Under the pieces are notes generated by a model. It had not been told where the DNA came from and made no database searches. It was given only the letters and a program-made list of their open reading frames with translations. Shown in pieces: positions 9,487-18,098 of a stretch of 64,000 nucleotides of DNA (its first letter is position 1; every line of letters begins with the position of its first letter). The DNA is from Planctomycetia bacterium (GTDB lineage Bacteria; Planctomycetota; Planctomycetia; Gemmatales; Gemmataceae), in assembly GCA_005786805.1 (NCBI GenBank), contig SYCV01000066.1, positions 62,001 through 126,000 of the forward strand, written 5' to 3'. Position numbers and translations under genes: made by a program.

Positions 9487-10353
9487 ATGCAGGAAATCAA
9501 TGAAATTAAAATTAGTTCCGAGATTTTGGGTACTACTTCGGTCGTAAAGTCCTCTTCATTGGAATTTCGACTTGAGAGAGGGGATGTGGTTTATCCCTCG
9601 TGGTCCCTTGATGAATTTTTAAACCCGGGTGAATTACAGTTTTTGTGCAACTTAAAACCCAGGGGGATGTGGAGTAAAACCATTGATTACCACCAAATAA
9701 ATGGGAAATTGAATGGGCATAACTCCAAGGATGTCCAAAGTTTGTTCGGACGGGTTTCAAGTATCCTGCTCGAAAAGATTCAAAAATTACTGCCTAAATA
9801 TTCAGGGGCGATTCGTCTTGATCGAATTGTTTTAAAAAACTCCGAGGTTGCGACTACTTGTGGCAAAATCCTTGAAAGAGATGATCTTCTTCATTTGGAT
9901 ACCCTTGCTGGTGCATACCCTGAAGAATTGAGATTAATAAAGTTAAGCTGCAATATTAATTCAAAAAAAACAAGAGTTTGGGAAAAGGGGCCGACACTTG
10001 CTGATTTATTATTAGATAACCGGGTAAAAGCCAATCTTTTATTAAAATCAAAGGTGGGGCGACAGTCATTTAATTTCAATAAAACATCAGAATCTATAGT
10101 TGATAAAATAGGTGGTTTGATTAGAAAAAGTGATGTGATACAAGAAAAAATACCAAGAAAATTGCTGGTTTTTCCTGCTCAATCATCATGGATTGCAATG
10201 ACGGATGTTTGTTTGCACTCCACTTTGCGTGGAGCAAATGTTTTGGAATTATATTTTTTTGTTAGGCAGGAGTCGTTGTGTTCCATTGGTTTATCCGCAC
10301 CATCCCTTCTTGATGCTTTTTTTGCTTCCCCAATCATTCAATCCGCAGCATAA
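9487..10353 (+). CDS. putative Kdo hydroxylase-family (Fe(II)/2-oxoglutarate oxygenase-like) protein
   Basis: LLHLDTLAGAYPEELRLIKLSCNINSKKTRVWEKGPTLADLL and FPAQSSWIAMTDVCLHSTLRGANVLELYFFV resemble my recollection of Kdo 3-hydroxylases (HxD...N(I/V)N..RVW..G; FP..S.WI..TD...H....G...LE). Family call not verified by search. Confidence 0.6.
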   Translation: MQEINEIKISSEILGTTSVVKSSSLEFRLERGDVVYPSWSLDEFLNPGELQFLCNLKPRGMWSKTIDYHQINGKLNGHNSKDVQSLFGRVSSILLEKIQKLLPKYSGAIRLDRIVLKNSEVATTCGKILERDDLLHLDTLAGAYPEELRLIKLSCNINSKKTRVWEKGPTLADLLLDNRVKANLLLKSKVGRQSFNFNKTSESIVDKIGGLIRKSDVIQEKIPRKLLVFPAQSSWIAMTDVCLHSTLRGANVLELYFFVRQESLCSIGLSAPSLLDAFFASPIIQSAA

Positions 10354-10360
10354 TATTTCG

Positions 10361-11107
10361 ATGAAAGAGACTTATGCAAAAATTGCATTTCAATGGTTGA
10401 ATGCTGGTTTACATGTTTGCGCACCCGCATTGTGTCATGGTTGTAATAATTTACTGGATTATCGTGAAACTTGGATTTGTAAACTTTGTTCTGAACGGTT
10501 CCAACCGTCTTCGGATCCCAAATGCCAACGATGTGCAGCCAGAGTCGGGCCAAATTTGGACACAGTTAATGGCTGTGTAGTGTGTAAAAACGACCATTTT
10601 TATTTTGAAAAGGTGGTTTCATTGGGTTTTTACCAAGACCAGTATAAAGATGAGATATTGAGAATTAAAAACTCAAGGGATGAACCTCTCGCACGAACTC
10701 TTGGTAATTTGCTGGGTAAGTACATTGTAAAGAATAGTTTATTTGAGCCGGACTTGATAACCTGTGTCCCAGTTCATTGGTGGAAAAGATTGCTGAAGGG
10801 TTACAATCAGACTGAAGCCATAGCGACTGGGGTGTCGGATGTTTTGAAAATTACATTTGCAAATTCAATTCTTAGAAAAAACCGTCATACATCCGAGCAA
10901 TCAGGATTATTGCCCACTGCAAGGAGGAAAAACCTGCGAGATGCATTTTCTTGCACAGCCAAGGAATCCATCAAGGGCAAGCGGATACTGCTTGTGGACG
11001 ATGTGTTGACAACGGGAACAACTGCAAATCAGGTTGCAAAGGTCTTGGTTTCCGCTGGTGCCAAAAAAGTCATAGTGGCGGTTATTGCAAGATCTTTTGG
11101 CAGATGA
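10361..11107 (+). CDS. ComF family protein (phosphoribosyltransferase-like)
   Basis: N-terminal Cys pairs CHGCNNLL, CKLCSERF, CQRCAAR; Y..E..RIKNSRDEPLAR; PRTase motif KRILLVDDVLTTGTTANQVAKVLVSAGAKKVIVAVIAR. ATG at 10361 preferred. Confidence 0.92.
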   Translation: MKETYAKIAFQWLNAGLHVCAPALCHGCNNLLDYRETWICKLCSERFQPSSDPKCQRCAARVGPNLDTVNGCVVCKNDHFYFEKVVSLGFYQDQYKDEILRIKNSRDEPLARTLGNLLGKYIVKNSLFEPDLITCVPVHWWKRLLKGYNQTEAIATGVSDVLKITFANSILRKNRHTSEQSGLLPTARRKNLRDAFSCTAKESIKGKRILLVDDVLTTGTTANQVAKVLVSAGAKKVIVAVIARSFGR

Positions 11108-11227
11108 TGTCAAAATAAAGGGGATGTTGGATATAATTTGGCTGTAGGGAATACTCTTGATAATTTAGATGGTTCGCTGGAAGTATTTCTTTTTTTAATA
11201 TAGTCTTCGTTATTATGAATCAATTTT

Positions 11228-11257
11228 TTGACACCTGCCGGATATGGGCAATAAATA
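11228..11257 (+). promoter_or_regulatory. candidate sigma70-type promoter upstream of the DUF1573 gene
   Basis: TTGACA at 11228-11233, ~18-nt spacer, then TAAATAATAT; only the -35 matches consensus well. Confidence 0.35.
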
Positions 11258-11310
11258 ATATAAGTGGGTTTTAAGTGGGGATAAACAAGTTGCTAATCGG
11301 GAGTGACCAG

Positions 11311-12291
11311 ATGTCATGTCGTTTGATTTTATCTATTGCGTTCTTTTTGGCTTGTGGAGGCGTACAGGCTTCCAATTGGGCTGAAAATATGTTTGTTGAA
11401 TTAAACAAGGATTTTGGGGCCGTTCCCAGGGGGCCAATTCTTGTTCATAAATTCCAAGTTAAAAATAACACATCTGAAACCGTGCATATTTCAGGTGTTA
11501 GGGTTTCTTGTGGTTGTGTGAGTGCGTCGGTTTTAAAAAACCAGATACTGCCCAACGAAGAAACATCTGTCATTGCGAATATGGACAGCACTAGGTTTAG
11601 TGGTTCAAAAAGTGTGACTGTTTATGTGACTTTTGATAAACCCAGGTTTGAAGAGGTTCGATTGCTTGTTCAGGCATATGGAAGAAATGATTATGCCGTT
11701 TTTCCGGAGAATTTTAATTTTAATGAGATTCAAAGGGGAAAAACAGCCGAGTCTAAAATTACTCTAAGATTTTACGGGTACCCGAATATTGAGATGGTTG
11801 AGTCCAAGACAGAAAGCAATTATTTGAAGGTTAAGTCTTCCTTGGTCAAGAGGGAGGGGAATGATGTGGTATATGAGGCTACAGCAATTGTTCGCGAGGA
11901 TATTCCGGTAGGAAAATGGTTTTCGGATATTTTCTTTAAAACCAATGTCGCATCAATCCCGATAGTTCGGGTGCCGGTGAATATACAGGTTGAATCCATG
12001 TTGACAGTAAGTCCATCCACTCTTTCCATGGGCAAGGTCAAAATGGGTGATTCCAGTGATCGAAAAATTGTGGTCCGAGGTAGTCAGCCGTTTAAGATTC
12101 TTGGTGTTGAGGGTTTGGATGATAACTGGGCTGTAAAAGACCTGCCAAAGGAGAAAAAAGATGTTCATGTGGTCACCTTTAACTTTAAAGCGAATAAGGA
12201 AGGGGATTTAAGGCATAAATTGGTGATTAAAACCGATATTCCAGAGGATGGTACCATCGAATTTAACACCAACGCTATTGTTGGCAAATAA
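11311..12291 (+). CDS. DUF1573 domain-containing secreted protein
   Basis: Signal peptide MSCRLILSIAFFLACGGVQA; KDFGAVPRGPILVHKFQVKNNTSETVHISGVRVSCGCVSASVLKNQILPNEETSVIANMDS is DUF1573-like. Confidence 0.87.
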   Translation: MSCRLILSIAFFLACGGVQASNWAENMFVELNKDFGAVPRGPILVHKFQVKNNTSETVHISGVRVSCGCVSASVLKNQILPNEETSVIANMDSTRFSGSKSVTVYVTFDKPRFEEVRLLVQAYGRNDYAVFPENFNFNEIQRGKTAESKITLRFYGYPNIEMVESKTESNYLKVKSSLVKREGNDVVYEATAIVREDIPVGKWFSDIFFKTNVASIPIVRVPVNIQVESMLTVSPSTLSMGKVKMGDSSDRKIVVRGSQPFKILGVEGLDDNWAVKDLPKEKKDVHVVTFNFKANKEGDLRHKLVIKTDIPEDGTIEFNTNAIVGK

Positions 12292-12313
12292 ACTGGTGCA
12301 AATTTTAACGACC

Positions 12314-12375
12314 AAGCGGTTCGGGAACATTGCAATCTTTTGCAATAGAGTCTCGAACCGTTTGATGTTTTTTAG
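12314..12375 (+). terminator. Rho-independent terminator-like hairpin after the DUF1573 gene
   Basis: Stem AAGCGGTTCGGGA (12314-12326) / TCTCGAACCGTTT (12351-12363), 13 bp with two G-U pairs; nested ATTGCA/TGCAAT stem; downstream T6 tract. Confidence 0.7.
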
Positions 12376-12446
12376 TACATTTTCCTTATAGATCTTTAAA
12401 TGATCACCATTGTCAATGTTCCTCCCATTATTGACTGGAATTTTCC

Positions 12447-15400
12447 ATGACCGATGTTCGCAGATTTAAAAAAATACTTGTTGCCAATCGAAGTGAAATT
12501 GCAATCCGTGTGTTTCGAACCGCAAGTGAGTTAAACATAAAAACGGTTGCAATTTATTCCCATGAGGATCGTTTCGCCCTTCATCGTTTCAAGGCAGATG
12601 AAGCCTACAAGATCGGAAAAGCTGGTGAACCTATTCGCTCTTATCTTGCGATTGATGCCATAGTTTCATTGGCTGTGTTGCACGATGTTGATGCTATTCA
12701 TCCCGGTTATGGATTTTTATCGGAGAACGCTGATTTTGCAAAAGCAGCAATCAAGGCTGGCATTGCGTTCATAGGGCCACGCCCTGAAGTGTTGATGAAC
12801 CTTGGGGACAAGGTCCAGGCTAGATTGCTTGCCCAAAGGGCAAAAGTACCGATTCTTTCCGGAAGTGATGCGGTTTCAAGTATTGAAGAAGCAAAGCAGA
12901 TTGCAAACAAACTTGGTTATCCAATTATAATCAAGGCGTCGATGGGTGGTGGTGGTAGAGGCATGAGGGTGGTGAATTCGGAATCAAAACTCCAGGATGC
13001 CCTCGAGCAGGCCCAAAGAGAGGCTGGTGCCGCTTTTGGTGTCTCGGATGTGTTTATTGAAAAATTCATCCGAAAGGCAAGACATATTGAGGTTCAGTTG
13101 CTTGGGGACAAACACGGTAATTTGCTGCATTTGTTTGAAAGGGATTGCTCGGTCCAGCGCAGGCACCAGAAAGTCGTTGAAATTGCCCCCGCTTTTAACT
13201 TGGACAAGGAAACTCGACAAGGAATATTGGATGCCGCTATCGCCATTGGTCGTGAAGCTGGAGTTGATAATGCTTCAACAGTAGAGTTTCTGGTTGATGC
13301 GGAAACCAATAAGTTTTATTTCATCGAGGTTAATCCGCGTATCCAGGTGGAACACACAGTCACGGAGCAGGTTTCCGGTGTCGACCTGATCAAAAGTCAG
13401 ATCCTTGTAGCCCAAGGCCTGCCTCTTGGCAGTCGGGAAATTGGATTTAAAAACCAGTCAGATATCACATTGCGTGGCTATGCAATTCAGTGCAGGGTAA
13501 CAACTGAAGATCCACTGAATAATTTTCTTCCTGATTACGGCAAGTTGAGCAACTATCGCTCCGCAAGTGGAATGGGCATCCGCCTCGATGCCGGTTCAGC
13601 ATTCACAGGTGCGGTTATAAATCCGTTTTATGATTCCCTTCTTGTAAAGGTCACCGCCAGTGCCTTGAGTTATGAGGATGCCGCAAGGAGAATGCTTCGA
13701 AGCTTGAATGAGTTCAGGATTCGAGGTGTAAAAACCAACATTCCGTTTCTTATCAATCTTGTCAATCATGCTGATTTTCTCAATGGACTGTGCACCACTA
13801 GATTCATTGATGAAACACCTTCTTTGCTTGATCTTCCGGTGCGGCAGGATCGGGCGACGAGGTTGCTGCGATATTTGGGGGATATCATCGTAAATGGTCA
13901 TCCGGATATAAAGCGCCCAAAAGGTCTAAGGGAGGCAATTCCCCAGGAACCAGAATTGAGCCAGGTGGTTCAAAATTCGATTGGAAAATCCGCCCCGAAG
14001 GGCACAAGGGATATTTTCAAGGAACTCGGGGCGGAGGGATTCTCTAAATGGCTTCGGGATGAGAAGAAACTATGGGTTACGGATACTACTTTCCGGGATG
14101 CTCACCAGTCGCTTCTGGCAACCAGGATGCGTACCCGTGACATGCTGCGTATCGCGCCTTTTTATGCCGCCCGATTGAATGGCCTGTTTTCCCTTGAGAT
14201 GTGGGGCGGGGCCACCTTTGACACCGCAATGCGCTTCCTTAAGGAATCCCCGTGGGATCGACTTGCGGAAATGCGTGAAAGGGTTCCCAATATCCTTTTT
14301 CAAATGTTGTTGCGATCCGCGAATGCGGTAGGTTACACCAGCTACCCGGACAATGTTGTGAAGCGTTTCGTGAAGGAAGCGGGTATTGCAGGGGTTGATG
14401 TTTTTCGTGTGTTCGACGCGCTTAATGGGATTCCCAATCTACAACTGGCCATTGAGTCCGTAAGGGATTCAGGAATGATTTGTGAGGCTGCAATCTGTTA
14501 CACGGGTGATATCCTTGATCCCAACCGAAACAAGTATAATCTCGCTTATTATGTTGGCTTGGCAAAACAATTGGAGAAGTTAGGGGCCAACATCATAGCG
14601 ATCAAGGATATGGCTGGATTGCTTAAGCCTTGGGCTGCCCAAAAACTAGTACGCGCTTTAAGGCAGGAGATTTCTCTTCCCATTCATTTTCATACCCATG
14701 ATTGTGCAGGCGGGCAAATCGCATCCCTGCTTTTTGCAGCTTCAGAATCGGTTGATGTGGTGGATGCCGCTATGGCTCCTTTTTCTGGAATGACAAGTCA
14801 ACCCAGCCTAAACTTCCTTGTCGAATCCCTAAAATTCCAGGATCGCGACCCAAATTTGGACAAGGAGGCCCTCAATGAGGTTTCCTTGTATTGGGAGGCT
14901 GTTCGTGCGATGTATTCGCCTTTTGAAACCGGGCAGTTGGCTCCTACCGCTGATGTTTATGTGAATGAAATGCCGGGCGGACAGTACACTAATCTTTTTC
15001 AGCAAGCAAAGGCGGTTGGCCTTGGTGATCGATGGCGTGAAGTTTGTGAAATGTACACCCAGGTCAATATGATGTTTGGAGACATTGTCAAAGTTACCCC
15101 TACCTCCAAGGTTGTTGGTGATATGGCTTTGTTTATGGTTGGAAATGGGCTGAGCAGGCAAGACATCGAGACTGGCAAACGAGAGCTTTCGTTTCCGGAA
15201 TCTGTCGTTGAGTTTTTTGAGGGAAGATTAGGCGAGCCACTAGGTGGTTTTCCGAAAGATGTGCAAACGAAAGTACTCAAGGGCAAGGCACCAATTTCAG
15301 GTAGACCGGGGGCGTCTCTTCCCGCTGCTGATTTTGATGCTTCAAAATCGCAATTGGAAAAAACCACCGGGGTTTCTCACGGGATTCAGGAAGTTCTAAG

Positions 15401-15917
15401 CTACATTCTTTATCCCAAGGTTTTCCCGGAATTTGTTGAACATCAAAAGCGTTATTCTGATACCAGTGTGTTACCCACCCCCGTTTTTTTTCATGGCATG
15501 CAACCTGGGGATGAGGCGAGCATTGAGATTGAACAGGGAAAAACCCTGATTTTGAAATTTCTGACTGTTGGTGAGCCTCATTTGGATGGCACTCGAACAG
15601 TATTTTTTGAATTGAACGGTCAACCCCGGGAAGTGGTGACTCTTGATAAATCCCTGACTGCTAAAACCGCTGCTAGACCAAAAGTTATTCCGGGTAACCC
15701 TTTTGAAATTGCGGCGCCGATGCCGGGTGTAATTTCGAAAATGTTGGTTGCAACAGGCGAGGAAGTCAGCCCCGGGCAAAAGCTTTTTGTTCTTGAAGCC
15801 ATGAAGATGGAAACCACGGTTTGCGCGGAAAAGTCGGGTATCGCCTCGCTTATTACAGTCTCGGCTGGCGCGCAGGTTGAAGGCGGGGATTTGATCGTCA
15901 AACTCCAATCCGTGTGA
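12447..15917 (+). CDS. pyc: pyruvate carboxylase
   Basis: 1156 aa; biotin carboxylase (KILVANRSEIAIRVFRTASEL, GGGGRGMRVV, EVNPRIQVEHTVTEQVSGVDL), carboxyltransferase (DTTFRDAHQSLLATRMRT, HFHTHDCAGGQ) and biotinyl domain (LFVLEAMKMETTV). Confidence 0.98.
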   Translation: MTDVRRFKKILVANRSEIAIRVFRTASELNIKTVAIYSHEDRFALHRFKADEAYKIGKAGEPIRSYLAIDAIVSLAVLHDVDAIHPGYGFLSENADFAKAAIKAGIAFIGPRPEVLMNLGDKVQARLLAQRAKVPILSGSDAVSSIEEAKQIANKLGYPIIIKASMGGGGRGMRVVNSESKLQDALEQAQREAGAAFGVSDVFIEKFIRKARHIEVQLLGDKHGNLLHLFERDCSVQRRHQKVVEIAPAFNLDKETRQGILDAAIAIGREAGVDNASTVEFLVDAETNKFYFIEVNPRIQVEHTVTEQVSGVDLIKSQILVAQGLPLGSREIGFKNQSDITLRGYAIQCRVTTEDPLNNFLPDYGKLSNYRSASGMGIRLDAGSAFTGAVINPFYDSLLVKVTASALSYEDAARRMLRSLNEFRIRGVKTNIPFLINLVNHADFLNGLCTTRFIDETPSLLDLPVRQDRATRLLRYLGDIIVNGHPDIKRPKGLREAIPQEPELSQVVQNSIGKSAPKGTRDIFKELGAEGFSKWLRDEKKLWVTDTTFRDAHQSLLATRMRTRDMLRIAPFYAARLNGLFSLEMWGGATFDTAMRFLKESPWDRLAEMRERVPNILFQMLLRSANAVGYTSYPDNVVKRFVKEAGIAGVDVFRVFDALNGIPNLQLAIESVRDSGMICEAAICYTGDILDPNRNKYNLAYYVGLAKQLEKLGANIIAIKDMAGLLKPWAAQKLVRALRQEISLPIHFHTHDCAGGQIASLLFAASESVDVVDAAMAPFSGMTSQPSLNFLVESLKFQDRDPNLDKEALNEVSLYWEAVRAMYSPFETGQLAPTADVYVNEMPGGQYTNLFQQAKAVGLGDRWREVCEMYTQVNMMFGDIVKVTPTSKVVGDMALFMVGNGLSRQDIETGKRELSFPESVVEFFEGRLGEPLGGFPKDVQTKVLKGKAPISGRPGASLPAADFDASKSQLEKTTGVSHGIQEVLSYILYPKVFPEFVEHQKRYSDTSVLPTPVFFHGMQPGDEASIEIEQGKTLILKFLTVGEPHLDGTRTVFFELNGQPREVVTLDKSLTAKTAARPKVIPGNPFEIAAPMPGVISKMLVATGEEVSPGQKLFVLEAMKMETTVCAEKSGIASLITVSAGAQVEGGDLIVKLQSV

Positions 15918-15935
15918 TTGCTTGGCAATCACACG
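15911..15935 (+). terminator. strong hairpin overlapping the pyc stop codon
   Basis: Perfect 11-bp stem CGTGTGATTGC (15911-15921)/GCAATCACACG (15925-15935), loop TTG; TGA at 15915-15917 lies in the left arm. No T-tract follows. Confidence 0.5.
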
Positions 15936-16049
15936 CCTGTCTCGGGGGTTTCCAAAGCCATTTCTTGCAATGTCTTTCGATTCCAAGTAATCTATTTGTT
16001 AATGTCATAGTTCGATTATAAGACTTTTATATTTGGCAAGGATTATTCA

Positions 16050-17720
16050 ATGAGTGTTCTGAAAGTATTGAAGGGGCATAATGAAGGCAATGAGATTCCA
16101 TTGAATGGGGATCGCTTCGTTTTGGGAAGAAACCCTGATTGCGCGATTATAATCCCCATAACTTCCGTTAGCAGGGAACATGCTGTTATTCTAAGGGTTC
16201 AGGGACAGTATTTTCTCGAGGATAACAAAAGTCGAAACGGTACTTTTTTGAATGACCAGCAGGTTACTGGAAGAGTGCAACTCAAGCATAATGATCAAAT
16301 TCGTATCTGTGATTATGTGGCGGCTTTCCAAGTTAAGCAAAATGTAGACCAGGCCTCTTTTGACATGGAGGATGATAAGGGAGAGGATACTTCAAGCACG
16401 GTTCACGCGACCATCAATGCCAGCAGTCAACAGTTGCTTGAAACCCAGCCGGCGGAAAAATTGAGGCTTTTGCTCGAAATTACCAGTTCCCTCAGCAAAG
16501 TGTTGGAGTTGGACAAACTTCTGCCCACCACGGTTGATTGCATGTTTCAGCTTTTCAAGCAGGCTGATCGTTGTTTCATCATCATGGGTGATGCAACCAC
16601 CAACAAGTTTATCCCAAGGGTCATCAAAACCCGCAGACCGCAGGATGAGACAAGCGCTCGGTTCAGCAAGAGCATTGTCAAGCAGTGCCTAGAGCAAAAG
16701 CAGGCTTTCCTTAGCGATGATGCCAGCCAGGATAGCAGGATGCAAACCAGTCAAAGTATCGTGGATTTTAAAATTAGATCAGTGATGTGCGTGCCTTTGT
16801 GTGGTGTTGCGGGTAAAGCTTTTGGCGTGATCCAGGTTGACACCCAGGACCGTAGCAAGAAGTTCACGCAGGATGATCTTAAATTGCTTTGGGGGGTTGC
16901 AAACCAAGCTGGCGCAGCCATGGAAAATGCCAAGTTCCATCAAAGCTCCCTTTTGCAGGAAAGAATCAAGCGCGACCTGGAGTTGGCCAACCAGGTTCAA
17001 AAAAGTTTCCTTCCAGTGGGCTTTCCCGAGATACCAGGCTACGATTTCGCGGCGCATTACCAACCCGCCCAGGAAATTGGTGGCGATTACTATGGTTTCA
17101 TACCCATGACTACTAATCGTCTTGGGGTTGCTGTGGGTGATGTCGCGGGCAAGGGTATACCTGCTGCTCTGTTGATGGCAAAGCTTTCATCTGAAACTCG
17201 GCTTGCTCTTTTGATGGAACCTACTCCTGCCGAGGCTGTCACAAAGCTGAACGATACTCTTTATCCCCACACAAGCCAGTTGGACCGTTTTGTAACCCTG
17301 ATACTTGCGGTTTTAAATCCGGATCACAAGGTTACCGTCGTAAATGCAGGGCATATGGCGCCAATAATTGTCAAAGGGGATGGCTCTCCACCTTATGACT
17401 CCGTGAGTTTGGATACTGCGGGCGTTATGCTTGGCATCATTGATGGTTTCCCTTATGAGTTTGCGGAATTTAAACTTGAACCCAACCAATGTATGATTCT
17501 TTATTCTGATGGTGTTCCTGATGCAATGAGTGTTTCTGACGTGCCTTTTGTAAGCAAGGAAAGAAACAGGGACGGGCTACGCGATTGCCTTATGGGTGTG
17601 ACCGACACCTCTGCAAAAAATGTTCTGAATTGTATTGTTGAGGCTATTAAAAAGCATACTGTTGGCAGGCTTTATCCCCATGATGATATCACTATCGTAG
17701 CGGTTCACCGTAAGGCCTGA
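16050..17720 (+). CDS. FHA-GAF-SpoIIE/PP2C-type serine phosphatase
   Basis: FHA (RFVLGRNPDCAIIIPITSVSREHAVI...NKSRNGTFLN), GAF-like middle, RsbU/SpoIIE C-terminus (QVQKSFLPVGFPEIPGYDFAAHYQPAQEIGGDYYGFIPM, VAVGDVAGKGIPAALLMAKL, LYSDGVPDAM). Confidence 0.95.
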   Translation: MSVLKVLKGHNEGNEIPLNGDRFVLGRNPDCAIIIPITSVSREHAVILRVQGQYFLEDNKSRNGTFLNDQQVTGRVQLKHNDQIRICDYVAAFQVKQNVDQASFDMEDDKGEDTSSTVHATINASSQQLLETQPAEKLRLLLEITSSLSKVLELDKLLPTTVDCMFQLFKQADRCFIIMGDATTNKFIPRVIKTRRPQDETSARFSKSIVKQCLEQKQAFLSDDASQDSRMQTSQSIVDFKIRSVMCVPLCGVAGKAFGVIQVDTQDRSKKFTQDDLKLLWGVANQAGAAMENAKFHQSSLLQERIKRDLELANQVQKSFLPVGFPEIPGYDFAAHYQPAQEIGGDYYGFIPMTTNRLGVAVGDVAGKGIPAALLMAKLSSETRLALLMEPTPAEAVTKLNDTLYPHTSQLDRFVTLILAVLNPDHKVTVVNAGHMAPIIVKGDGSPPYDSVSLDTAGVMLGIIDGFPYEFAEFKLEPNQCMILYSDGVPDAMSVSDVPFVSKERNRDGLRDCLMGVTDTSAKNVLNCIVEAIKKHTVGRLYPHDDITIVAVHRKA

Positions 17721-17750
17721 TAAAACAAAAGCATTGAATTTGGGGCTTGA

Positions 17751-18065
17751 ATGGCGACTTTTACCCAGCCTGATGTTGTGAATGATACAAGGATACTTCC
17801 CCCTTATCATGTCATATTGCTTAATGATGAGGATCATACTTATGAGTATGTAATTCACATGTTGCAGACATTGTTTGGGCATCCCCATGAAAGGGGCTTT
17901 CAGCTTGCCAAGGAGGTTGATAAAAAGGGCAGGGCGATAGTTTTCACAACTTCCAAGGAACATGCCGAGTTCAAGAGGGACCAGATTCACGCATTCGGGC
18001 CTGATCCTTTAAGCAGCAAAAATTGCAAGGGTTCGATGAGTGCAATCATCGAACCCTCTATGTGA
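17751..18065 (+). CDS. clpS: ATP-dependent Clp protease adaptor ClpS-like protein
   Basis: 104 aa; PPYHVILLNDEDHTYEYVIHMLQTLFGHPHERGFQLAKEVDKKGRAIVFTTSKEHAEFKRDQIHAFG has the ClpS fold signature. Confidence 0.88.
   Translation: MATFTQPDVVNDTRILPPYHVILLNDEDHTYEYVIHMLQTLFGHPHERGFQLAKEVDKKGRAIVFTTSKEHAEFKRDQIHAFGPDPLSSKNCKGSMSAIIEPSM
18028..18057 (+). terminator. perfect 12-bp hairpin inside the 3' end of the clpS-like ORF
   Basis: AGGGTTCGATGA (18028-18039)-GTGCAA-TCATCGAACCCT (18046-18057), ending 5 nt before the TGA stop. Confidence 0.5.
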
Positions 18066-18098
18066 ATGTGTTTAAAACAAATCAAAACTTTTGGATTA

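Noticed and set aside
15471-15986. Minus-strand 171-aa ORF over the 3' end of pyc
   Set aside because: Antisense to the biotinyl domain of pyc; composition looks like a shadow frame.
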